Under the pieces are notes generated by a model. That model was not told the origin of the DNA and searched no databases. It saw nothing but the letters and a program-made list of their open reading frames with translations. The position numbers were made by a program, and so were the translations under genes. Positions 1 through 7,440 of a DNA stretch of 18,043 bases are shown here, one piece after another (position 1 is the first letter of the stretch; every line of letters begins with the position of its first letter). Source of the stretch: Pseudomonadota bacterium (GTDB lineage: Bacteria > Pseudomonadota > Alphaproteobacteria > Sphingomonadales > Sphingomonadaceae); the NCBI GenBank assembly GCA_023387085.1, contig JAEWIL010000065.1:1-18043 (forward strand). Reading direction: 5' to 3'.

Positions 1-138
1 GACATGGTCCGACCGGCCCATGGGAAAGCGCGCATCGGTGAACGCAAGCTGGAAATCGACCATCAGGACTGCCGCGCGGGTGCCGAAACCCACCGGGCGA
101 CCGCCATATCCAGCCTGGGTGAAGCGATCGTCGGACAT
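1..138 (-). CDS. Isochorismatase-family amidohydrolase, N-terminal part (cut by window edge)
   Basis: Only the first 46 codons are inside the window; the gene continues beyond position 1. It starts with ATG (reverse complement of 136-138), preceded by a purine-rich GGGGGAGGGGGCGG stretch that serves as ribosome binding site. The protein begins MSDDRFTQAGYGG and then reads AVLMVDFQLAFTD at residues 23-35, the first beta strand of the cysteine-hydrolase (isochorismatase) fold. Asp28 sits where the family's catalytic Asp lies. The gene starts 16 nt after the hyuB stop, so it is almost certainly co-transcribed with hyuA and hyuB. Known members beside hydantoinases include N-carbamoylsarcosine amidase, which hydrolyses the N-carbamoyl product of ring opening. 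That role is inferred from the context. The catalytic Lys and Cys are outside the window, so the exact substrate cannot be judged. Confidence 0.8.
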   Translation of the reverse strand, partial: MSDDRFTQAGYGGRPVGFGTRAAVLMVDFQLAFTDARFPMGRSDHV

Positions 139-154
139 CCGCCCCCTCCCCCGA

Positions 155-2080
155 TCAGTTCAGCGCCGGGACGCGGTGGGGCTGCGGCGCAGTCAGCCCC
201 TGCCGGCGGAACCAGGCGAGCGCGATGGGCGAGGTCACCGGATCCTTCGGCGGTTCGAGGCCGGTCTCTTCGCGGCAGCGCGCCTTCAGCTCCGCGATCG
301 ACGGCCCGAAAGTGAAATCGGGCGCGGGGCCGCGTTGCTTCGCCATCGAGTCGCGCAATGCCGTGGTTGCCGCGGCGTCGATCACGCCATCGGCATCGAT
401 GACCACGCCATATCGGCGCGCGCCCTCGGGAGTGACGAGACCCGTGCGGACGTCATAACCGACCGCTTCCAGATCGCGGTCGAGCGGGTCGCCCCAACCG
501 CCGCCACCCCACGAAATGAAGATCAGCCGGTCGCCGGCCTCCACCATCACATGATCGATCTTCGAGGGCAGGATTTCCTCGCGGCCATCGGCGCGCACCA
601 GTTTCTTGCTGCCGCGCTCGCCCGGCGCGCCGCCCTTGACCCCCCACGGATAGGTCAGCCAACGGTCGTCGTGGACCGAGATTTCGCCGGGGACCAAGAA
701 CACATATTCCAGCCGCACGCCGTTGCCGCCGCGATGCTTGCCCGCCCCGCCGGTATCGGGGATCGATTCAAAACAATCGACGCGAACGGGGAAATAGGCC
801 TCGATATACTCGTTCGGGACGTTGCGGAATTTCGGCCACAGCGAATGGCCGTCGGGCCCGTCGCCGCCCGGCTTGCCCGGGATGCCGCCAAAGCCGATCT
901 GAAACAGCAGGAACCAGTTGTCGCGCTTGTCATAGCCGCTGAACATGAAATGCGGGCTGTCCGAAAAACCGGCAGCGACGAGGAAATCGGAATTGGCGGA
1001 CCCGAGCAGTCCCGAGATGATATCGAAGATGCGGCCCAGCGCATGCGTGCGGCCATTGAGCGCCGCCGGTGCGATCGGCTTGAGCAAACTTCCCCGGGGA
1101 ATCCTGACGTCGATCAGGTCGATATAGCCGTCGTTGAGCACGATCTGCGGATCGAACACATTGACCATGAACTGGCCGCAGAACATCTTGAACATACGTT
1201 CGTTGAGGAAGAAGTTCACACAGCCCGGCGACTGCGGATCGGTCTTTTCGAAATCGAAGATCAGCCGGTCGCCCTCGCGCCACATGTCGCACGCGATCTT
1301 GTAGGGGCCGTTGCCCATCGCATCGTCGCAAATCCAGTCCTCGAACGACACTTTCTGTTCGGGCATCGTCGCAACGATCAACTCGCGCATCGCCGCGCGG
1401 TTACGCGCCAGCAGCCGGTCCTGTGCCGCCACCAGCGTCGCCGGCCCGAAACGGTCCGCCATTTCGATCAGGCGTGCGGCGCCGGCGCGGCAAGCGGACA
1501 GGATCGCGAAGAAGTCGGCTTCGTTCCAATCGGGCGTGCGCGAGTTGCGCAGCGCCATGTTCAGCAATTCGCGCTGCAACTCGCCCTTTGCCACGATCTT
1601 GACCGGCGGGATGACGATCCCTTCCTGCAGCAGGTCGGTCGAGGTAACCGGCATCGAAGCCGGGGTCATGCCGCCGAGGTCGCTCATATGGCCGAACATC
1701 GCCGTCCAGCCGAGCAGCCGCCCTTCGTAGAAGACCGGCATGCAGAACAGCCAGTCGTTGAGGTGGCTGATTGCGCCTTCGCAGGCGTAGGGATCGTTGG
1801 TCAGCAGGACGTCGCCCTCCTCGACCGTCCCCGGATAATTGGCGACGAAGCCGTCGACGGGCGAACCGAACTGGCCCGCGAGCATCATGCCCTCGCGGTT
1901 GCAGATGACCGGAAAGCCGTCGCGCTGCTCGCGGATAATCGTCGAGATGGCGGTCCGGAACAGGATCGCATCCATCTGGACACGGGCGTTCTGAAGCGCG
2001 TTTTCGATCACGTCGAGCGTCACCGGATCGACATCGACCTTGTCCCAGGGCGTATTGTTCTGTTCAATCACATGAGCCAT
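155..2080 (-). CDS. hyuB: Hydantoinase/oxoprolinase-family subunit B
   Basis: This 641-residue protein matches the usual length of the HyuB family. With HyuA it forms the ATP-dependent cytoplasmic amidohydrolase that opens hydantoins, 5-oxoproline or related lactams. Visible family marks are DVIENAL near residue 23, a TNDPY motif at 94-98 followed by SHLND at 105-109 (family form roughly NDPYxGGTHLPD, so the middle is divergent), GHMSDLGG at 130-137, and the C-terminal glycine loop GGGGWGDPLDRD at about 525-536. The start is ATG at 2078-2080. A TGAGGA Shine-Dalgarno overlaps the hyuA stop 11 nt upstream, so translation is probably coupled to hyuA. The isochorismatase-family gene follows after 16 nt. 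The long plus-strand open frame across this gene is a high-GC shadow. The family is certain. The substrate is not: N-methylhydantoin, 5-oxoproline and caprolactam enzymes all share this architecture. Confidence 0.93.
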   Translation of the reverse strand: MAHVIEQNNTPWDKVDVDPVTLDVIENALQNARVQMDAILFRTAISTIIREQRDGFPVICNREGMMLAGQFGSPVDGFVANYPGTVEEGDVLLTNDPYACEGAISHLNDWLFCMPVFYEGRLLGWTAMFGHMSDLGGMTPASMPVTSTDLLQEGIVIPPVKIVAKGELQRELLNMALRNSRTPDWNEADFFAILSACRAGAARLIEMADRFGPATLVAAQDRLLARNRAAMRELIVATMPEQKVSFEDWICDDAMGNGPYKIACDMWREGDRLIFDFEKTDPQSPGCVNFFLNERMFKMFCGQFMVNVFDPQIVLNDGYIDLIDVRIPRGSLLKPIAPAALNGRTHALGRIFDIISGLLGSANSDFLVAAGFSDSPHFMFSGYDKRDNWFLLFQIGFGGIPGKPGGDGPDGHSLWPKFRNVPNEYIEAYFPVRVDCFESIPDTGGAGKHRGGNGVRLEYVFLVPGEISVHDDRWLTYPWGVKGGAPGERGSKKLVRADGREEILPSKIDHVMVEAGDRLIFISWGGGGWGDPLDRDLEAVGYDVRTGLVTPEGARRYGVVIDADGVIDAAATTALRDSMAKQRGPAPDFTFGPSIAELKARCREETGLEPPKDPVTSPIALAWFRRQGLTAPQPHRVPALN

Positions 2081-2091
2081 GGCGTCTATCC

Positions 2092-4143
2092 TCAGTCGTT
2101 ATCGCGGATGAGAAGATTGCCGACCGCATCGACGATCGCGTGGCTTCCCGGCAGGATGAGCGTGGTCGAATCGAGTTCGGTCACGATCGCGGGCCCCTCG
2201 ACCCGGTCGGTCTGGCGCAGCCGCGCGCGGGCATAGATGCGCGCTTCGTGCCATTCGCCCTCGAAATATATACGCGTACGGTCGACCTCGGCGGCGGCAG
2301 GATCGCCATCGCCCATGGCGACGCTCAGCGGCCGGGTATCGGTCGGCGGCCCCATCGCGATGACGCGGATGTTCACAATCTCCTTTTCCTTGTCGAGATT
2401 GAAGTTGAACATCTGTTTGTGGAGTTCGTCGAAACGCACCGAGGCCCGCGTCAGGCCGTGTTCGGCAAACTCGGCGGGGTCGATCGCGATCGTGATGTCG
2501 GCGGTTTGACCGGCATAGCGCATGTCGACCTGATAGCGCACCTCCTGCGCGTTCGCGGCGATGCCGTCGGCGGCGAGCCGGTCGCCCACGCGCTGCGCGA
2601 GTTCGTCGAAGAGAGCGCCGAGTTCGGACTGCGTCACTTCGCTGACATGCTTGATGTAGGTACGCGCCGCCTCGTCGCGCATCCGCGTGGTGACGTCGCC
2701 GGCGGCACAGAGCACACCCGGCCCCGGCGGCACGATCACCGGCCAGGCCTTGAGCAATCGCCCGAGCGCGTTTGCATGGAGCGGCCCCGCGCCGCCAAAG
2801 CCCATCAGCGAGAAATTGCGCGGGTCATAGCCCTGCTCGATCGACACCAGCCGGAGCGCACCGAACATATTCTCGTTCACGATCCGGATGATGCCCTCGG
2901 CGGCATCCTCGAGCGAAATGCCGAGCGCGTCGGCGATCGATTGGACGGCCGCGCACGCAAGGTCGCGCCGGATCAGCATGTCACCGCCCAGCTTTGCCTC
3001 GGCGGGCAAATAGCCGAGCACAACGTTCGCGTCGGTCACCGTCGGCAGTGTGCCGCCCTTGGCGTAGGCCGCGGGGCCGGGCACCGCGCCGGCCGATTGC
3101 GGCCCGACACGAAGCGCCTTGGTGAGTTCGGGTACCGTGGCAATCGACCCGCCGCCCGCGCCGACGGTCCGCACATCGACCGAGGAGGCGCGAACGACCA
3201 TGTCGTGGACGACCGTCTCGCGCCGCACCTGCGCCTCGCCCGCTTCGACGAGGCACACGTCGGTCGAGGTGCCGCCCATGTCGAAAGTGATGATATTGGG
3301 AAATCCGGCCTGCCCCGCGACCCATACCGCACCGGCAACCCCGCCCGCCGGGCCCGACATCAACAGATTGACCGGAAAGTCCGCGGCCGACCGGGCGGAC
3401 GCCAGGCCGCCATCGGAGCGCAGGATGGACAGGCGCACATGGTCGGTCTCGCGAACGAGCGCGCCCTGCAAATTCTCGACATAGCGTGCGACGACCGGCT
3501 TGACGAAGGCGTTGGCAACCGAGGTGATCGCGCGCTCATATTCCTGCATCTCGGGCAGCGTCGTCGACGAGGTCGAAATCGATACGCCCGGCAGTTCCTC
3601 GGCAACGATCCGCTCGACGAGCCGTTCGTGTGCCGCGTTGATATAGCTGTTCATCAGACAGATAGTGACCGAGGTGACGTCCGACCGCGCCAGCTTCGCA
3701 AGGTCGGCCCGGAGGCGGGCTTCGTCGAGAGCGCGCACAACCTCGCCATCGGCACCGATCCTCTCGTCGACCTCCAGCGTATGCTCGAGCGCGGCGATCG
3801 GAGGCTGCTTGACGAAGTTGATCCAGCCCGAAAGCGCGCCCGGTACGAACCCGCGGGCCAGATGGAGCGTCTGGCGATACCCCTTGGTGACAATCAGACC
3901 GACCTTGGCGCCCTTCCCGGTCAAAACAGCGTTGGTCGCAACGGTCGTTCCATGCATGACCGACTCGATTTCGCGCAGGTTCAGACCATTTTGGGTGCAG
4001 GCCTTGCGGATGCCCTCGATCACGGCCAGCGAGGGATCCTGCGGCGTGGAAGGAACTTTGGCGGTAAAAGTGCCGCCTTCTGCATCGTCGAGAAATACGT
4101 CGGTGAAAGTGCCGCCGACGTCCACGCCAACCCGATAGCCCAT
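2092..4143 (-). CDS. hyuA: Hydantoinase/oxoprolinase-family subunit A (ATP-binding)
   Basis: This 683-residue protein has the HyuA layout: an N-terminal hydantoinase A domain (about 3-180), the central ASKHA-type ATPase domain (about 200-490) and a C-terminal domain (about 505-680). The phosphate-binding loop GVDVGGTFTDVF is at 6-17 and the second one, FDMGGTSTDV, at 287-296. HGTTVATNA (64-72), GAGGGSIA (328-335) and GFGGAGPLHA (448-457) are further family motifs. It couples ATP hydrolysis to ring opening with HyuB. The start is the ATG at 4141-4143, with AGAGAG about 7 nt upstream. It is the first gene of the hyuA-hyuB-isochorismatase operon and diverges from a GntR regulator. Because an amidase follows hyuB, a ureide or hydantoin substrate whose product is an N-carbamoyl amino acid is more likely than plain 5-oxoproline; this is an inference. 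Confidence 0.93.
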   Translation of the reverse strand: MGYRVGVDVGGTFTDVFLDDAEGGTFTAKVPSTPQDPSLAVIEGIRKACTQNGLNLREIESVMHGTTVATNAVLTGKGAKVGLIVTKGYRQTLHLARGFVPGALSGWINFVKQPPIAALEHTLEVDERIGADGEVVRALDEARLRADLAKLARSDVTSVTICLMNSYINAAHERLVERIVAEELPGVSISTSSTTLPEMQEYERAITSVANAFVKPVVARYVENLQGALVRETDHVRLSILRSDGGLASARSAADFPVNLLMSGPAGGVAGAVWVAGQAGFPNIITFDMGGTSTDVCLVEAGEAQVRRETVVHDMVVRASSVDVRTVGAGGGSIATVPELTKALRVGPQSAGAVPGPAAYAKGGTLPTVTDANVVLGYLPAEAKLGGDMLIRRDLACAAVQSIADALGISLEDAAEGIIRIVNENMFGALRLVSIEQGYDPRNFSLMGFGGAGPLHANALGRLLKAWPVIVPPGPGVLCAAGDVTTRMRDEAARTYIKHVSEVTQSELGALFDELAQRVGDRLAADGIAANAQEVRYQVDMRYAGQTADITIAIDPAEFAEHGLTRASVRFDELHKQMFNFNLDKEKEIVNIRVIAMGPPTDTRPLSVAMGDGDPAAAEVDRTRIYFEGEWHEARIYARARLRQTDRVEGPAIVTELDSTTLILPGSHAIVDAVGNLLIRDND

Positions 4144-4188
4144 GCGTCATCTCTCTTCTGGGCTCCCTGCTCGGAGCTCTTGTGACGA

Positions 4189-4216
4189 GTTATGTACGCG
4201 GCTTTCGGACCGTCAA
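4189..4216 (-). promoter_or_regulatory. Candidate promoter of the hyuAB operon
   Basis: Reading leftward, a TTGACG -35 (complement of 4211-4216) is followed after 16 nt by CATAAC (complement of 4189-4194), which keeps the ATAA core of a -10. It would start RNA about 40 nt before the hyuA ATG. The paired TTCGAAC sites at 4224-4252 lie just upstream of this -35. The assignment rests on similarity to the sigma-70 consensus only. Confidence 0.35.
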
Positions 4217-4223
4217 TTTATTT

Positions 4224-4252
4224 ATTCGAACATTTACAAAGCTTGTTCGAAC
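4224..4252. promoter_or_regulatory. Paired TTCGAAC sites, likely operator in the hyu/GntR divergent region
   Basis: ATTCGAAC at 4224-4231 and the perfect palindrome GTTCGAAC at 4245-4252 have the same TTCGAA core, with centres 21 bp apart, so both lie on one helix face. GAACA at 4228-4232 also pairs with TGTTC at 4244-4248. The pair sits between the divergent hyuA and gntR-type genes in a local AT-rich patch, which suits a dimeric GntR/HutC regulator. A second inverted repeat, CATAGC at 4256-4261 with GCTATG at 4271-4276, lies nearer the regulator gene. Binding by this regulator is inferred from position. Confidence 0.45.
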
Positions 4253-4316
4253 GGGCATAGCCCGCGCCGCGCTATGTCTTTTACATATGGGCAAAGTTAT
4301 CCGAAGAGTTACGATC

Positions 4317-5042
4317 ATGAGCAGCCGAAAAGCGACGAATCATCATATAATCTACGAACTTATTCACAAGGCGATTGCCTCTGGCGAACATGCGGTCGGA
4401 ACACTTTTGCCAACCGAAGAACAATATTGCGCGACTCACGACGCCAGTCGCTACGCGGTTCGCGAAGCGCTGAAGCGTCTGGAAGAGGACGGCATGGTCG
4501 CGCGGCGCCGCGGATCGGGCACGACCGTGACCAGCCTCTCACCCGTCCACACCTATCGCCACGGCGTCCGCTCAATGGCCGACCTCATGAACTACGCCAA
4601 ATCAACCCATATGAAATGGCTGGACGACGAGCATATTTTGACGAGTGGATTGCTGGCCCGGCAATTGGGCTGCGACGAAGGTCGCGGATGGCAGCGACTG
4701 CGTGGTGTCCGCTATGAAGACAATGGCGCCACGCTTGGTCTGGTGGAAGCCTATATCGACACGTCGATCGCGAGCGTTGACGATATCGAGGCGCTGAATG
4801 GCGGGCCGGTGCACAGCTATATCGAGGAGCGGTTCGGCTTGACCACGGCGGCCCTCTCGCAGGATATTCTCGCCAAGGCCCTCACGCCGCGCGAGGCCGA
4901 ACTGCTTCACGACCAGCACAACGCCGCGTCGCTGAGGATCATACGCCGCTATACGAGCAGGACGGGTCTGATCTATCTGATCTCGGTCAACACGTTTCGC
5001 TCGCGCGACTTTGTCTATAATTTCCGGATCGAGTTGCAATGA
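4317..5042 (+). CDS. GntR-family (HutC/UTRA type) transcriptional regulator
   Basis: This is a 241-residue DNA-binding protein. The winged helix-turn-helix covers about 8-72 and carries the GntR pattern LPTEEQYCATHDASRYAVRE (31-50), followed by ALKRLEEDGM and the wing RRRGSGT (63-69). The UTRA effector-binding domain covers about 90-238. I chose ATG 4317, which has GAAGAG about 8 nt upstream. The same frame is open back to a GTG at 4182, but the added residues have no counterpart in the family and would run through the operator. The gene diverges from hyuA and most likely controls the hydantoinase operon and itself in response to the substrate or a breakdown product. HutC-type regulators are usually repressors relieved by ligand. 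Here the paired sites lie upstream of the hyu -35 candidate, so activation cannot be excluded. Confidence 0.88.
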   Translation: MSSRKATNHHIIYELIHKAIASGEHAVGTLLPTEEQYCATHDASRYAVREALKRLEEDGMVARRRGSGTTVTSLSPVHTYRHGVRSMADLMNYAKSTHMKWLDDEHILTSGLLARQLGCDEGRGWQRLRGVRYEDNGATLGLVEAYIDTSIASVDDIEALNGGPVHSYIEERFGLTTAALSQDILAKALTPREAELLHDQHNAASLRIIRRYTSRTGLIYLISVNTFRSRDFVYNFRIELQ

Positions 5043-5222
5043 GCGGATCCGGCAGAACCGCGTTTCCCCGCCGCGAGGCGTGGCAGCTTTAGGCGCATCA
5101 CGCCTGCTGCCCGAGCGAGCGAGATCGGGCGCAAGCGGATGATCATTCCTTGAACGGCTCGATCGATACCCGACCTGCAGCCTGATCCGAATTTTCGCAA
5201 GAACATGAACCAGCGATATTTC

Positions 5223-5305
5223 AATCATTTAATTTCAGGAGTTTGGAATTTGGCAGCCAATCCATATCGACAACAATCATTTATTTTCAATGATTTAAAT
5301 CATTT
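5223..5305. repeat. AT-rich patch with direct repeat and 16-nt palindrome
   Basis: AATCATTTAATTTCA (5223-5237) recurs as AATCATTTATTTTCA (5275-5289), a match in 14 of 15 positions offset by 52 nt. The second copy runs into the perfect palindrome AATGATTTAAATCATT at 5289-5304. The patch is strikingly AT-rich for this genome. It could be a protein-binding site, a remnant of mobile DNA or a bidirectional terminator; the sequence alone does not decide. Confidence 0.5.
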
Positions 5306-5383
5306 GGTGGGGGAGCGGCGTGACCATAAGCGGGGTTGCGCCGTATCGCGATCTGACGTCCGAAACGGGGTGGAGAGCAGCCC

Positions 5384-5505
5384 TTGAAACCTCGTCATGC
5401 TGAACTTTTTTCAGCATCCATGGTCTGAGCTCTCGTCTAGCGCTGCGGCGAAGGAAACGGCAGGCCATGGACCCTGAAACAAGTTCAGCATGACGAGGTG
5501 TCAAA
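5384..5505. repeat. 122-bp inverted repeat element of sphingomonad type
   Basis: The left arm (5384-5423) and right arm (5465-5505) are near-perfect inverted copies. Each carries CTCGTCATGCTGAACTT, a TTTCAG block and ends inward in CCATGG; the 41-nt centre differs. An RNA from either strand would fold into a long hairpin. I recognise this CGTCATGCTGAAC core as a dispersed intergenic repeat in sphingomonad genomes; copy number here cannot be known from one window. It has no coding capacity and lies between convergent genes, as such REP or MITE-like elements usually do. Confidence 0.75.
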
Positions 5506-5657
5506 GGCAGCTGCCCACCCCCTTCAGCCGCTCGCGGCCGGGTGATGGTCGAATGGCGGCAAAACGACCGCTTGCGGACGGACGGCTTTTGGCAATGGAA
5601 CAGACCAAGCGGACATTTCGAGCGCAGACTTTGCACCTTGTCGGATCGCTCGGTGAA

Positions 5658-6242
5658 TCAAAAGCCGGCTTCTACGGCAAGCCGGATCGCATCGGCATTG
5701 GTTTCGACACCAAGGGCGCGGAGCATTGCAGCGCGATGCATCTTGATCGTCCGCTCGGAGAGGCCGAGTTGAAACCCCATCTGCTTGTTAAGCTGGCCAG
5801 CCGCCATCAAAAGCAACACCTCGCGCTGGCGAGGGGATAGGCGCTCGATCCTACGGCGCGCTTCGCCCTGCCGGTCGGCGAGCGAAGATGGTGCCTCGAC
5901 CTCCATCTGTGATCCGAGGAAATATTCGAGCGACCCGTCACTCCCGAAGATCGGTGCGACAAGCACGGCATTGCGAAAGGCATGTCCGCCCTTCCGGTAG
6001 TTGAGTATCTCCACCAGAGCCGGGCGATGTTCGCGGATAGCCGCGCGCAGTTCGCCGGTCAGCGCTGGCTCCGTCCCCGGTCCCGCGAGGAAGCGACAGT
6101 TGCGGCCGATAATTTCCGACGCCGCATAGCCGGTCAGGGCCACGAAGGCTTCATTGCATTCGACGATCGGGTTATCCGGCAACCGCGGATTACTGATCAC
6201 CGCCGCGATCGGGCTCGTGGCGATCATCGCGCTCAAAGACAT
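5658..6242 (-). CDS. LOV-HTH blue-light-responsive transcription factor (EL222 type)
   Basis: This 194-residue protein has an N-terminal LOV (PAS) domain, about 5-115, and a LuxR/GerE helix-turn-helix, about 133-194. The photoactive cysteine is Cys49 in GRNCRFLAG (47-55). The flavin-contacting Asn81 and Asn91 (in NYRKGGHAFRN) and Gln112 (in FLGSQ) are all present, so light-driven flavin-cysteine adduct formation is expected. The HTH reads LSPRQREVLLLMAAGQ (135-150) and LGLSERTIKMH (159-169), the DNA-reading helix. In EL222 of Erythrobacter litoralis, light releases the HTH from the LOV domain and allows dimerisation on DNA; the sequences are clearly alike. This one starts about 26 residues later than EL222. 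An in-frame TAG lies four codons upstream, so the short N-terminus is real. It diverges from the flavoprotein-crtI pair, its probable targets by position. Confidence 0.93.
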   Translation of the reverse strand: MSLSAMIATSPIAAVISNPRLPDNPIVECNEAFVALTGYAASEIIGRNCRFLAGPGTEPALTGELRAAIREHRPALVEILNYRKGGHAFRNAVLVAPIFGSDGSLEYFLGSQMEVEAPSSLADRQGEARRRIERLSPRQREVLLLMAAGQLNKQMGFQLGLSERTIKMHRAAMLRALGVETNADAIRLAVEAGF

Positions 6243-6431
6243 GAGACCCTATCCTTACTCTTTTGGCGCTCAACCTGCCCGAACGGACATATTGCGGCAA
6301 GACCGGACGCGAGCGAAATCTAGGCGCATGTCTCGGCACGCGCTTCCCTGTTGCCCCTCCGGGTCCCATTCTTGCGCAGCGGAGCAGCGCGCCCCCCGCG
6401 TCCTCGCGCGTCCACGCCGCGAAGGCCGGGA

Positions 6432-7403
6432 ATGATGCGCGTCGCAGTGATCGGTGCCGGGATTGCCGGCCTCGCCTGCGCTAACGCACTGCGCGCGGCC
6501 GGACACATCCCTGCGATATTCGAAAAGTCGTACGGAGTCGGCGGCCGCATGTCGACGCGTCAAGCCGCGAGCGGCGACGCCGACATCAGTTTTGACCATG
6601 GCGCGACCCACTTCACCGTCCGTTCGAATGCGTTCAAGGCGCTCGTCGACGACTGGCGCGCGCGCGATCTCGCGGCCCCTTGGCCAGTGGCGGGTCTGCA
6701 CGCCTGGGTCGGAACCCCGACGATGGATGCTCCGCTCATCGATATGGCGCGCCACCACGACGTTCGCTTCGATACCGCGATCACCGCCGTCACGCGCCAT
6801 GGGCCGCGCTGGACGGTACATAGCGAGAAGCAGCGATTCGATGGTTTCGACGCCGCGGTCCTCGCGATCCCGGCCGAGCAGGCGGCCCCGCTGTTGTCGC
6901 TCCACGATTTCGACATGGCGCGCGCGGCCATGGGCGTTACCTCGCGGCCGGTGTGGAGCGCGACGTTTCTGTTTCCCGAGCGCATCGCCGTCCTGCCCGA
7001 CTTCCTGCGCGGACCGGCGCCGCTCGTCCATGCCGTGCGCAGCAATGCGCGGCCGGGACGGGGCGACGCCGAACATTGGGTGGTTCAGGCGGACTGGAAC
7101 TGGAGCGAAGCCAATATTGCGCGGGAGCCGCATACGGTCGCTTCTGCCTTGCTTGCGATTCTCGAAGATGTCGCCGGAGCGCCTTTGCCCGAACCGCTGC
7201 TCGCCGACGCCCAGCGATGGCGTTTTGCCCAGCCGTCGGGAAGCGACCTCGGTCATCTGTGGAATGGCGCCATCGGCATCGGCGCATGCGGTGACTGGCT
7301 CTCGCACGGATTCGTCGAATATGCCTGGCAAAGCGGCAATGCGCTCGGCGAGGCTATCGCGGCAGAGGCCGTCGGCACCCGAAAAATTTCGGCGCGATCC
7401 TGA
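6432..7403 (+). CDS. FAD/NAD(P)-dependent oxidoreductase (COG3380 / renalase-like)
   Basis: This 323-residue flavoprotein opens with a Rossmann dinucleotide-binding motif, VIGAGIAGLACANAL (6-20), a ribose-binding Glu31 at the end of the second strand, and GVGGRMSTR (35-43), all typical of the amine oxidase/renalase-like fold. Near the C-terminus, GACGDWLSHGFVEYAWQSG is the usual second FAD contact. I chose the first of two adjacent ATG codons (6432), with AAGG at 6422-6425 as ribosome binding site. An upstream extension of the frame adds an arginine- and proline-rich run ahead of the Rossmann strand and is not credible. The substrate is unknown for the family. The gene diverges from the LOV-HTH regulator, with 189 bp between, and precedes crtI by 37 bp, so a role in carotenoid chemistry or light stress is likely but inferred. 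Confidence 0.85.
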   Translation: MMRVAVIGAGIAGLACANALRAAGHIPAIFEKSYGVGGRMSTRQAASGDADISFDHGATHFTVRSNAFKALVDDWRARDLAAPWPVAGLHAWVGTPTMDAPLIDMARHHDVRFDTAITAVTRHGPRWTVHSEKQRFDGFDAAVLAIPAEQAAPLLSLHDFDMARAAMGVTSRPVWSATFLFPERIAVLPDFLRGPAPLVHAVRSNARPGRGDAEHWVVQADWNWSEANIAREPHTVASALLAILEDVAGAPLPEPLLADAQRWRFAQPSGSDLGHLWNGAIGIGACGDWLSHGFVEYAWQSGNALGEAIAAEAVGTRKISARS

Positions 7404-7440
7404 ACATCGCCCCACCCACTCCGACATCGAGGATCGAATA

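Larger units (their letters stand above)
5043..5657. other. 615-bp gap between convergent genes
   Basis: I see no convincing gene between the stop of the GntR regulator and the stop of the LOV-HTH gene. A weak hairpin AGGCG-CATCA-CGCCT at 5091-5105 has no T run and is at best a poor terminator. An AT-rich patch at about 5200-5305 contains direct repeats and a palindrome, and an inverted repeat element lies at 5384-5505; both are listed separately. The stretch 5506-5657 shows nothing I can name. Open frames across the gap are short, lack good ribosome binding sites and run through the repeat. Confidence 0.6.

Noticed and set aside
20..4185. Two long plus-strand frames opposite hyuB and hyuA
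   Set aside because: Composition is Arg, His and Asp rich with no domains, and the minus-strand genes are unmistakable.
5205..5387. Possible 60-residue plus-strand gene in the convergent gap
   Set aside because: No good ribosome binding site, no recognisable sequence, and it spans the AT-rich direct repeats and runs into the inverted repeat.
6243..6431. EL222-like operator or a clear promoter between the LOV-HTH and flavoprotein genes
   Set aside because: I found no convincing pair of sites or -35/-10 set by eye; partial matches had two or more mismatches.
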